From Pantoea sp. Cy-639 (GTDB taxonomy: Bacteria > Pseudomonadota > Gammaproteobacteria > Pseudomonadales > Pseudomonadaceae), in NCBI RefSeq assembly GCF_011752525.1, contig NZ_VWXI01000009.1, forward strand, positions 165,090-229,089: a DNA stretch of 64,000 nucleotides, read 5' to 3'. This document shows positions 48,113 through 56,083 of the stretch, one piece after another. Under the pieces are notes generated by a model. That model was not told the DNA's origin, made no database searches, and saw nothing but the letters and a program-made list of their open reading frames with translations. The position numbers were made by a program, and so were the translations under genes. Each line of letters begins with the position of its first letter. Within the stretch, counting starts at the first letter, position 1.

Positions 48113-51100
48113 CAGAGTTTCTCCACTTTGACGAGGAACGACTTGGACTCCGGCGTCTGGGTGTTGCCGTCACCGAGGAACGGCACCAGGGTGTTGGTCA
48201 GGTAGCCGTGCCGGGTGGTACCGGTGAAGCCCCAGTGCAACGGGATGCCGATCTGGTGCACGGTCTGGTTGTTGACCTGCAGCGGACGGATCCGCTTGGT
48301 CACTACCGCCACCGCGTCGATATGCCCGCGCTTGCTCGACACCCGCACCCGGTCGCCGGCCTTGATGCCTTTCTCGTTGGCCAGCACCTCGCCGATCTCG
48401 ACGAACTGCTCGGGCTGGGCGATGGCATTGAGGCGGCAGTGCTTGCTCCAGAAGTGGAAGTGCTCGGTCAACCGGTAGGTGGTCGCCGCATAGGGGAACT
48501 CGTCGTGCGAACCCAGGGTGTCCCACACCGAATCGAAGATCCGCCCGGCCGGGTTGCTGATGGCCTTCTTGTTCTGCGGATGCAGCGGGTTGATGCCGAT
48601 GGGTGTCTCGAACGGCTCGTAGTGCTCGGGGAACGGCCCCTCGGCCATCTTGTCGACGGCGAAGAACCGCGCCACGCCCTCGGGGTTCATGATGAACGGG
48701 TTCATCCCTGCTTCCGGTGGCGAATCGACCTTGAAGTCCGGCACGTCGGTGCCGGTCCAGGCCTTGCCGTTCCACCACACCAGGCGTTTCTTCTCCGGGT
48801 CCCACGGCTTGCCTTGCGGGTCGCTGGAGGCACGGTTGTAGAGGATGCGCCGGTTGGCCGGCCAGGCCCAGGCCCAGTTCTGAATCTGGTGCATGCCGTA
48901 CGGGTCGCTGTTGTCGCGCCGGGCCATCTGGTTGCCCTGCTCGGTCCAGCAGCCGGCGAAGATCCAGCAGCCGGACGCGGTGCTGCCGTCATCCTTCATC
49001 TGCGCGAACCCGGCCAGTTGCTGCCCGGCCTTGAGCGTGGCGCCGCTGGCGTCGGTGAGGTCGCTGACGGCCCAGCCGTTCATCTCCTTGGCCAGTTCTT
49101 CAGGCGAAGGCTCTTCAGGGACCTTGTACGGCCAGCTGATGTTGAGCATCGGCTCAGGGTAGGCGCCGCCCTCGGCCTGGTAGCGCTTGCGCAGGCGCAG
49201 GAACAGCTCGCTCATGATGTGCACGTCGGTGCGGGTCTGCCCGGGGCCGTCGGCGCCTTTCCAGTGCCACTGCAGCCAGCGGCTGCTGTTGACCAGCGAG
49301 CCGTCCTCCTCGGCGAAGCAGGTGGTGGGCAGGCGGATCACCTCGGTCTGGATGCTGGCCGTGTCGACATCGTTGAACGGCCCGGCGTTACGCCAGAACT
49401 CGGAGGTCTCGGTGGCCAGCGGGTCCATGATCACCAGCCACTTGAGCTTGCCCAGCGCGGCGGTGACACGGTTCTTGTCCGGCAGCGCGGCGATCGGGTT
49501 GAAGCCCTGGCACATGTAGCCGTTGACCTTGCCCTGGCCCATCATCTCGAACATGCGCAGCACGTCGTAGGCCGGCACGTCGAGCTTGGGCAGCCAGTCG
49601 TAGCCCCAGTTGTTGGCCGCGGTGGCGTTGGCGCCGTACCAGGCCTTCATCAGGCTGACGTGGAACTTGCCGTAGTTCTGCCAGTAGGACAACTGCCCCG
49701 GACGCAGCGGCTTGGAAGCGCGCTTGTCGATATAGGTGGCGTAGTCCTGCTCGGCGTCGCCGGCCAGGGTCAGGTAGCCCGGCAGCGAGTTCGACAGCAG
49801 GCCCAGGTCGGTCAGGCCCTGGATGTTGGAGTGCCCGCGCAGGGCGTTGACCCCACCGCCGGGCATGCCGACGTTGCCCAGCAGCAACTGCACCATCGCC
49901 GCGCTGCGGATGATCTGCGCGCCGATCGAGTGCTGGGTCCAGCCCAGGGCGTAGAGGATCGTCATGGTCTTGCCCGGGGCCGAGCAGGTGGCGATCTCTT
50001 TCCAGATCGTCATCATCTGTTCCTGCGGCATGCCACAGGTCATGCTCGCCAGCTCCGGGGTGTAGCGGCTGTAGTGCTGCTTCATCAGCTGGTACACGCA
50101 ACGCGGGTGCTGCAGGCTCGGGTCGACCTTGGCGTAGCCGTCGTCACCCAGCTCGTAGCCCCAGCCGGACTTGTCGGCATACACGCGCCTGGCCGCGTCG
50201 TAGCCGCTGAACAGCCCGTCCTCGAAGCCATAGCCTTCTTTGACGATGAACGACACGTCGGTGTAGTTGCGCACGTACTCGTGCTGGATCAGGTCGTTGC
50301 CCAGCAGGTAGTTGATCAGCCCGCCCATGAAGGCGATGTCGCTGCCGGTACGGATCGGCGCGTAGTAATCGGCCACCGAGGCGGTACGGGTGAACCGCGG
50401 GTCGACCACGATCAGCCGCGCCTTGTTGTGCGCCTTGGCTTCGGTCACCCACTTGAAGCCGCACGGATGCGCTTCCGCGGCGTTGCCGCCCATGACCAGG
50501 ACCAGGTTGGCGTTGGCGATGTCGGACCAGTGATTGGTCATCGCGCCACGGCCGTACGTCGGGGCAAGACTTGCCACCGTCGGGCCGTGTCAGACACGCG
50601 CCTGGTTATCGAACCCCAGCATGCCAAGTGAACGGATCACCTTGTGCGTCAGGTAGCCCGCTTCGCTGGAAGCGGCCGACGCGGCGAGGAAGCCGGTGGT
50701 GAGCCAACGGTTGACCGTCTGGCCCTGGGCGTTCTTCTCGATGAAATTGGCGTCGCGGTCCTGTTTCATCAGGTCGGCGATGCGGTCGAGGGCTTCGTCC
50801 CACTCGATGCGGGTCCACTCGCTGCTGCCCGGCTTGCGTACCTCGGGGTACATCAGGCGGTTGGGGCTGTGGATGAAGTCCAGCAGGCCGGCGCCTTTCG
50901 GGCACAGGGTGCCGCGGTTGACCGGATGGTCGGCGTCGCCCTCGATGTGGATGATGTTCTGCTTGACGTTCTTGCCCGCGTCGCCCTGGCTGTACAGGAT
51001 CAGGCCGCAGCCGACCGAGCAGTAGGGGCAGGTGTTGCGGGTCTCTTTGGTGTGCGTCAGCTTGAAGTGACGCACCTGCTCGGCGAACGCGGGGGTCGGG

Positions 51101-51180
51101 GCCATGCCCAACGCCGCGAGGCTCGAGCCTCCAAGGCCGACGGCGGCGACCTTGAAGAATTGCCGACGGTTGAGGTCCAT
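48112..51180 (-). CDS. fdoG: Formate dehydrogenase major subunit, selenocysteine-containing
   Basis: A 1022-residue molybdopterin enzyme oxidising formate in the periplasm. The N-terminus has a twin-arginine signal ([16 protein letters not shown]), then a [4Fe-4S] site CPYCSVGCG with Cys51, Cys54, Cys58 and Cys93. Codon 197 is an in-frame TGA (50590-50592) read as selenocysteine, in the context V-U-H-G-P, which is the catalytic motif of these enzymes. Automatic callers split it into a 196- and an 821-residue frame. A SECIS-like hairpin follows the TGA, and selA, selB and selC lie in the same operon. Confidence 0.96.
50553..50592 (-). promoter_or_regulatory. UGA selenocysteine codon and SECIS-like hairpin
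   Basis: The TGA at 50592-50590 is followed by a stem-loop whose apical part GGCAA-GTC-TTGCC (50563-50575) is centred about 22 bases downstream. The upstream TGACACGGCCC is identical in layout to the E. coli fdhF element. SelB should bind this hairpin. Confidence 0.88.
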
Positions 51181-51421
51181 CGTGCACTCCTGATCAGGTT
51201 CTCGGGCGCGCGGTACATGGCCGGCGCCTCAGGGACTTCACGGTGGCGGCAAACGCAGGCCGCCAACCGTTAAGACTAGCGAAGAATTCTGAAAGTGCGA
51301 TGACATGGGTCAGGGAATGGCGCGATAACTCCTACGCCAGAGTCGGAAGCAGCCTACATCGCCATGCGACTTTGACTGCTAGCTTGCCCAGATCGACCCG
51401 GCAAGACACACAGGCATGCAG

Positions 51422-51913
51422 ATGAAAAACACCCTGACCGCACTGTTGATCGGCAGCGCATGGCTCGCGACTTCCGCGCTGGCCGCCCCGCCAGCGATCC
51501 CCGAAGCCTCCGGGATCACTGCCGAGCACGCGCGCAAGATGGTCGCGGTCGCCGAAAGCGCGGCCCGCGCCGAGGGCTATGCCATCGTCATCAGCATTGT
51601 CGACAACCATGGCAACCTGAAGCATTTCCACCGCATGGACGGCACCAGCAGCGGCAGCGTCCAGGTCGCCCAGCTCAAGGCCTCGACATCGGCCCGCTTC
51701 CCCCTGGCATCCCGCTCGCTCGGCGAACGCAGCGCAGCGCTGCCGGCCAACCCCTATGCCTCGCTGCCAGGGTTCACGCTGCTGGAGGGCGGGCTGCCGA
51801 TCATCGACCCGGATGGCAACCACATAGGCGGCATCGGTATCAGTGGGGCCACGCCGGAACTGGACACCCAGTTCGCCCGTACGGCGCTCGAGGACGCGAC
51901 GGACCCGTCCTGA
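51422..51913 (+). CDS. GlcG/HbpS-family secreted protein
   Basis: A 163-residue protein with a signal peptide of about 22 residues (WLATSALAAPP). The rest is a HbpS/GlcG-like domain: AVAESAARAEGYAIVISIVDNHGNLKHFHRMDG, and GGLPIIDPDGNHIGGIGISG. Members bind heme or cobalamin or are linked to glycolate metabolism. The second ATG (51422) has AGG eight bases upstream, so I prefer it to 51416. Divergent from fdoG. Confidence 0.82.
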   Translation: MKNTLTALLIGSAWLATSALAAPPAIPEASGITAEHARKMVAVAESAARAEGYAIVISIVDNHGNLKHFHRMDGTSSGSVQVAQLKASTSARFPLASRSLGERSAALPANPYASLPGFTLLEGGLPIIDPDGNHIGGIGISGATPELDTQFARTALEDATDPS

Positions 51914-51924
51914 CAGCGCCAGGC

Positions 51925-52188
51925 TCAGCTGGCGACGCCGCTCTTCGGGCCGCTGGCGATCAACGCCGCGCCGCAGGCGGTCTTGTGGCCGTCGAGAGCG
52001 ACCGGGGTGCCGTCGACGTTATAGGTGGCGCTGCCCTCGACGATGGGGAACACGCCCTTGCACAGCGGGCAACTGACCATGTGCCCGACGCCGGCGATGG
52101 GCTTGCCGTTGACGTTGGTATTGCCGAACGAGCCGAGCACCTTGCCGCCGTGGGTAGTGGAATCGCCGAGGCGGATGATGTCTTTCAT
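51925..52188 (-). CDS. PAAR-domain protein (T6SS spike tip)
   Basis: An 87-residue protein made only of a PAAR domain: MKDIIRLGDSTTHGGKVL, then NVNGKPIAGVGHMVSCPLC and DGTPVALDGHKTACGAALI. The His and Cys residues bind zinc at the tip. It sharpens VgrG spikes and can bind Rhs effectors. It lies on the same strand as vgrG-rhs, at the far end of the toxin-cassette region, so it may be part of the effector island. Confidence 0.9.
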   Translation of the reverse strand: MKDIIRLGDSTTHGGKVLGSFGNTNVNGKPIAGVGHMVSCPLCKGVFPIVEGSATYNVDGTPVALDGHKTACGAALIASGPKSGVAS

Positions 52189-52516
52189 GGGGTGAACTCC
52201 GTGTCAGGGAAAGGCGTCGCTGCCGGTGGCGAAAGCCTACCATAGCGATACAGAGAGCAGGCCATCTGCTATCAGACTTGTCGCCCAACAAGCCGGAGCA
52301 TGGCGTGTTTCTGACAACGGCAACGCCGACTTCATGAACCTGCGTCAACAAAGCGCTTCGGCCTGTTGATACTCGTCGAGCATGTCATCGCTGCGCGGGA
52401 ATCTGTGCAAGGCATCCCCATGGTTTACACAAGCCAGCAAGGGACATGAACACTCGTTCGGCTCGATGTGAGCTTACGCGAAAGTGTTCGTGCCAGCAGG
52501 TTATAACCCGGTGTAA

Positions 52517-52602
52517 AGGTACGGCGTTGTTTGGTCATCAGACACCTCTCCATGGCGAGCATTTTCGCCTAAATGGGTGTCCGGCTTCATTAGACCACTA
52601 CA
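52517..52602 (-). mobile_element. Remnant of an IS3-family insertion sequence
   Basis: From 52538 leftward the translation MTKQRRTF is the start of an IS3-family OrfA transposase, then the sequence diverges. To its right, TGAAGCCGGACACCC and TAGTGGTCTAATG resemble the IS3-type terminal inverted repeat and leader. Only about 85 bases remain, ending at the MITE-like copy. Confidence 0.6.
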
Positions 52603-52704
52603 AGATTTATTTTCCCTATTCTAACTTTAGGATACCCTGCCTCGTCTGCTCGATGCATTCCCCGGAAATTCGATTAGAGCAGGAAAATAAATCCGCCCCC
52701 TTTT
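52603..52704. mobile_element. RAYT/MITE-like palindromic element, copy 1
   Basis: AGATTTATTTTCC at the left and GGAAAATAAATCCGCCCCC at the right are the inverted ends; the 60-base middle is nearly the same as copy 2. The outer AAAAGGGGAC of the left end is missing and the IS3 remnant begins there. Confidence 0.6.
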
Positions 52705-52932
52705 ACTCTCTTTTACTCTGAAGGAGCACCGCCGCGTGGGTACGCGCTACTGCAAGCTGGCGAAAAGCGTCGCTGCGATGGTTGCACTGGCTTGCTGGCG
52801 GCGGTGTCTACGGCATTACTTTTCATATAGTGCCTAGGTGTAGGGTCGTTAACGGCGGGGCGACCGCCGCCGACAAGTGTTCCAAGAACACATGCCGACA
52901 GCGATAAATCCGCACGCCCCTTCCAGTCGCCC

Positions 52933-53379
52933 TTACAGATACGGCGACTCGAATGACTCAACATTCAGCAGCAAGGACGCCACATTTTTTACATCTGCAA
53001 GCTCAAGCGAGCAAACGGCATACATATAAAAATCATAACCAAAGTGAAACTCAACCTCATCGGAAACCAGCTTGCACCAGAACGTTTCACGAAGAACACC
53101 TTCCACTAAACTCACCACATCAGTGACATCAACGCTTTGACCTTCCTTATATTTACAATCTTCAGAAACCTCCAACCCATTTACCTTGAGCTGCTGGACT
53201 CCCAGCCTCTCACATAACTCAAGGATAAAACTAACATACCTCCCCTCCACAAGAAGATACTCTTCGATCGAAACTTTACTTCCAACATCGAAATAACTAG
53301 CCCACTCACTATCTGGGGAGTAAAGCCTCCCTTCCCCGTTGTAGCAGTGATACTTTGTAATCCTATATGATTTTTTCAC
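52933..53379 (-). CDS. Putative immunity protein for the displaced Ntox21-like tip
   Basis: A 148-residue acidic protein of low GC, not recognised by family. It starts at GTG 53379 directly after the TGA of the displaced toxin tip (TGAGTG), the usual toxin-immunity spacing, and is on the same strand. Segments such as SKVSIEEYLLVEGRYVSFIL and FHFGYDFYMYAVC suggest a compact alpha/beta protein. It is intact, while the toxin frame is broken. Function inferred from position. Confidence 0.7.
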   Translation of the reverse strand: MKKSYRITKYHCYNGEGRLYSPDSEWASYFDVGSKVSIEEYLLVEGRYVSFILELCERLGVQQLKVNGLEVSEDCKYKEGQSVDVTDVVSLVEGVLRETFWCKLVSDEVEFHFGYDFYMYAVCSLELADVKNVASLLLNVESFESPYL

Positions 53380-54328
53380 TCAATCACCAATTCTGTTCAA
53401 CTTTTCGCCATATGTCCCCGACCGTGTCTTTCGACTCCCCAAATTCCTGACGCTATCGGCCGCCTTCCAAGTTCCGCCATTACGTCCATCCACATCCGGC
53501 GTTATGTACTTTAATTTATTTGGCGCTTTTTTCTCATATAAACCGCCTGACCATGCGACCGCTCATTCGTTTTGGAATAACCAAGCTCCGCCGCTTGATC
53601 TGCAAACGGGCACTGCTTTGCCAAGCCAAGTGGGTCAACCCAAAATATCGGGTTTGGCGCATAAGCAAACAAGTTCCACCCACCTGCGTAGCTTATATAG
53701 GGTCCTGACTGATGAAACGCCCGAGTGTAGGGTCATAGTAGCGATAGCGGTTGTAATGCAGCCCGGTCTCGTGATCGTGGTACTGACCCTGGAAGCGGAT
53801 CGGGTTGGTCAGGCCGACCTGCTTCGCCCAGTCAGACCGCGTTTCCTTGACCTCACCCCACGCCTTGTACTGCGCCGCCCACGCCACCTCACCGTTGTGG
53901 TCGGTCAGTTCCCTCGGCGTACCGAGGTGGTCGCATTGGTACCAGAGGATCGCATCGAATGGCTGCGCCTTGACCTCGGTATGCCACAACGGGTCCTGAT
54001 CGAAGTCGTACTCACGATCGCTCCAGTCCGGCTGACGCAGCAGGCGGATCGGATTGCTGCGCTGGGCCTGGGCAACCGGCACGAAACTGCCCGGCTCGTA
54101 CAGGTAATGCACGGTACGCCCAGTCTCACCTTCGCCCTGCGGCGGCGAGCTCTCCCAGGCCAGGTTGTCACCATCCCAACCGTATAAGGTGTAACCACAG
54201 CCCAGTTCGCGCTGGCGCTTGGCCCGCTGTATCTGGTTCCAGCCACTGCCGGCACGCGGATCGTCTTGGTGGTGCGTGGTGGAGTGCTTGTGCAAGCGGC
54301 GGCCCAAGGCGTCGTAGCTGTGCACCAC
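53380..54328 (-). pseudogene. Displaced Rhs C-terminal module: core fragment with frameshifted Ntox21-like tip
   Basis: The right 630 bases repeat the end of the main Rhs core almost exactly (YDALGRRLHKHSTTHH to FISQDPI). At 53693-53699 a TATATA replaces TATA and shifts the frame; after the shift the reading resumes SYAGGWNLFAYAPNPIFWV then DPLGL. A second two-base excess (TATATG, about 53535-53543) shifts it again. Corrected, the tip ends KYITPDVDGRNGGTWKAADS then KTRSGTYGEKLNRIGD, which resembles Ntox21 RNase toxins. There is no start codon of its own, as expected of a displaced cassette. Confidence 0.8.
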
Positions 54329-54330
54329 AG

Positions 54331-54440
54331 AAAAGGGGACAGATTTATTTTCCCTATTCTAACTTTAGGATACCCTGCCTCGTCTGCTCAATGCACTCTC
54401 CGAAAATTCGATTAGAATAGGAAAACAAATCCCCCCTCTT
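54331..54440. mobile_element. RAYT/MITE-like palindromic element, copy 2
   Basis: About 110 bases with terminal inverted repeats: AAAAGGGGACAGATTTATTT at the left and AAATCCCCCCTCTT with GGAAAACA at the right. The rhs homology of the displaced core stops exactly at its left end, so it marks or made that junction. The AAAAGGGGACAGATTTATTT end type accompanies REP-associated tyrosine transposases. Confidence 0.6.
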
Positions 54441-54511
54441 ACTACAAGCCAACCTCTCAGGCATTAACTTTGAGCGGACAGCTAATCTCGACAATCCACT
54501 ATACCTAACCC

Positions 54512-55099
54512 TTAAGTATCATTCATAACAACAGTAAAATTACCACTACCGGAGCAGTAATTTAGAAAATCTCGACAAGCACCCTGATCAGAATTAAGCG
54601 CAACACACCCAAAACCAGTATCATCATGAGGATAAATTGCAACATTCAATGACGGATCAATATAAAAACACACCTGACCTATTACCCCTGCATGACACAT
54701 CAGCAGTTTCGAAAGACCTATAAAATCAGCACTGGAAAAACCGAAACTGAGAGAGTTTGCAATCAAAGGGGATTCCCCATATCGATAGCTTTCAAAATCA
54801 TCAGTCATTGGCAAAAGCAGTCGCTTAGTCTTCATCTCATCATAAATACATTGATATTTCTTGATTGTCTCCTCATCATCTTCCCGCTCATCATCAAACG
54901 AAAGCGCCGTGAGAACCACAGCCCCCTTATTATCCAACTTGAAAAACCCCTCAAATAACGATACCGCCTCATCTATCAGTGAATATGAGAAAGCCTTATT
55001 CCTTTCAAAATACCCAATCCAATTAGCCGAATTGCTAAAACCGTTAAAATTTATATCACACAGAGAAAAGCTACCTGGCAACTTTGATGACTCTCCCAT
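54512..55099 (-). CDS. Immunity-like protein of a third, lost toxin
   Basis: A 195-residue, acidic, AT-rich gene, family not recognised. Its ATG at 55099 overlaps the TGA of a preceding toxin scrap (TGATG), the coupling typical of toxin-immunity pairs; a GTG one codon upstream is the alternative start. Hydrophobic and acidic stretches (ALSFDDEREDDEET, FSSADFIGLSKLLMCH) suggest a soluble alpha/beta protein. It probably neutralises a toxin no longer present in full, which could be delivered by other strains. Confidence 0.65.
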   Translation of the reverse strand: MGESSKLPGSFSLCDINFNGFSNSANWIGYFERNKAFSYSLIDEAVSLFEGFFKLDNKGAVVLTALSFDDEREDDEETIKKYQCIYDEMKTKRLLLPMTDDFESYRYGESPLIANSLSFGFSSADFIGLSKLLMCHAGVIGQVCFYIDPSLNVAIYPHDDTGFGCVALNSDQGACRDFLNYCSGSGNFTVVMNDT

Positions 55100-55215
55100 C
55101 ACTCATCCCCAGAGTTATCTTTTTTTTGCGTAGACCCAGATATCCCTACACCAACTTTCCACTCACTCTGCTTGTCACTATGAGTCGTGAAAGTGTCCGT
55201 ATTAGCAGGATAGAA
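55099..55215 (-). pseudogene. C-terminal remnant of a third toxin tip
   Basis: A frame of about 38 codons ends TTHSDKQSEWKVGVGISGST followed by a lysine-rich tail and TGA at 55101-55099, overlapping the next ATG. It opens at a stop codon near 55213 where a 31-base repeat lies, and no Rhs core precedes it. Too short to name a toxin family. Confidence 0.45.
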
Positions 55216-55399
55216 CCCTCACCTTAGCCCCATGCAGGCAGATATTAAAATAAAAACTGCCCCTACTATCCAAACGAAGGCCTCAGGCCTCCCCCCTTAC
55301 AGACCAAATCACGTCGATCAGCAAGGGCAGAGATCAGAAAAATGAACACCAGAAGTTTGTTAAAAACATCATTTAAACTTTTCCTTTAATTTTTATAAA
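55216..55399. other. AT-rich spacer without a recognisable gene
   Basis: No credible frame on either strand. Together with the toxin remnant it separates two groups of immunity genes (55103-55399 has no intact gene). Confidence 0.6.
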
Positions 55400-55708
55400 T
55401 CACTCCGCCTTCCAAAAGCGCTTCCTTCTAAGCTTTTTTCGGAACACATCCAATTCCTCTTGACCATAGCACGCTTCAAACCTATCCGATAGTTTGCCTT
55501 TAATCCGTTCCAACCTAGAAATCATTTGAGAGCCACATACAAACCTTGCAGTCTCTATGCAATAGTCCCTTTCATCGTTTTCGGTAACCTCTTCACGCAT
55601 ATAGTAATACAGCCCGATATTCCTTAAAGAAATCAGGAGATACTCCAACTCCCAAAGAATATCTACAGCCTCCTCGCCAGAAATTTTCACTTCTTTTTCT
55701 TCAAGCAA
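55400..55708 (-). CDS. Putative immunity protein 2 (paralog of the preceding gene)
   Basis: A 102-residue helical, charged protein related along its length to the 106-residue protein at 55761-56081: ILWELEYLLISLRNIG against ILRELEFILVSLGRLN, and a shared C-terminal phenylalanine-tryptophan (RRKRFW against DKIEFW). The TTG at 55708 has GGAGGGG upstream. Low GC. A duplicated or divergent immunity gene for the Rhs tip, inferred from position. Confidence 0.7.
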   Translation of the reverse strand: MLEEKEVKISGEEAVDILWELEYLLISLRNIGLYYYMREEVTENDERDYCIETARFVCGSQMISRLERIKGKLSDRFEACYGQEELDVFRKKLRRKRFWKAE

Positions 55709-55760
55709 TTACTACCCCTCCCCGCCGGGCTAAATTTTTATAAACTTTAAACCCACGAAA

Positions 55761-56081
55761 CTATACATCCCCTGGTCGCTCCCAAAACTCGATTTTATCC
55801 AACACCCTCTCCAGATCATCCATATCATCATCGCCTAGCGTATCATCAAATTTTGAAGAAATTATCATTCTCATCTTTGCCAGCCTATCAGTCACCCGCT
55901 CGGCATCAACAAATTTCGTGACCGCCGCACAGTACCCCTCACACTCCGCGAGGTCCGCGATTAGTTCCCTTTCGTAGTGCCTATTCAACCTCCCAAGTGA
56001 CACCAAAATAAATTCTAACTCTCGCAATATGGCACCCACATCTTTTTTGCTCAGAAAAATCTCTTCATTCTCACTTCTCAT
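55761..56081 (-). CDS. Putative immunity protein for the Rhs HYD1-like toxin
   Basis: A 106-residue acidic helical protein starting two bases after the Rhs stop codon (TAGTAATG), on the same strand. Such spacing is that of a cognate immunity gene. ILRELEFILVSLGRLNRHYE and FVDAERVTDRLAKMRMIISS are predicted helices. No known immunity family recognised. A diverged paralog follows 52 bases downstream. Confidence 0.75.
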   Translation of the reverse strand: MRSENEEIFLSKKDVGAILRELEFILVSLGRLNRHYERELIADLAECEGYCAAVTKFVDAERVTDRLAKMRMIISSKFDDTLGDDDMDDLERVLDKIEFWERPGDV

Positions 56082-56083
56082 TA

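Larger units (their letters stand above)
52189..52932. other. Gene-poor debris region between PAAR and the first immunity gene
   Basis: 744 bases with no credible complete gene. It holds an IS3-family remnant, the first copy of a MITE-like palindrome, one copy of a short 31-base repeat (52479-52509), and an unassigned GC-rich stretch (52713-52930). Two open frames of 83-91 codons here match nothing and have untypical codon use. Confidence 0.7.

Noticed and set aside
50590..50592. fdoG as a pseudogene with a premature TGA
   Set aside because: The TGA is in the V-U-H-G-P context with a SECIS-like hairpin and selA, selB and selC nearby, so it encodes selenocysteine.
52446..52721. 91-codon plus-strand frame in the debris region
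   Set aside because: It runs through the IS3 remnant and the MITE-like copy, and shows no family resemblance or ribosome site.
52713..52964. 83-codon minus-strand frame
   Set aside because: Overlaps the end of the immunity gene and an unassigned GC-rich stretch; no protein-like features.
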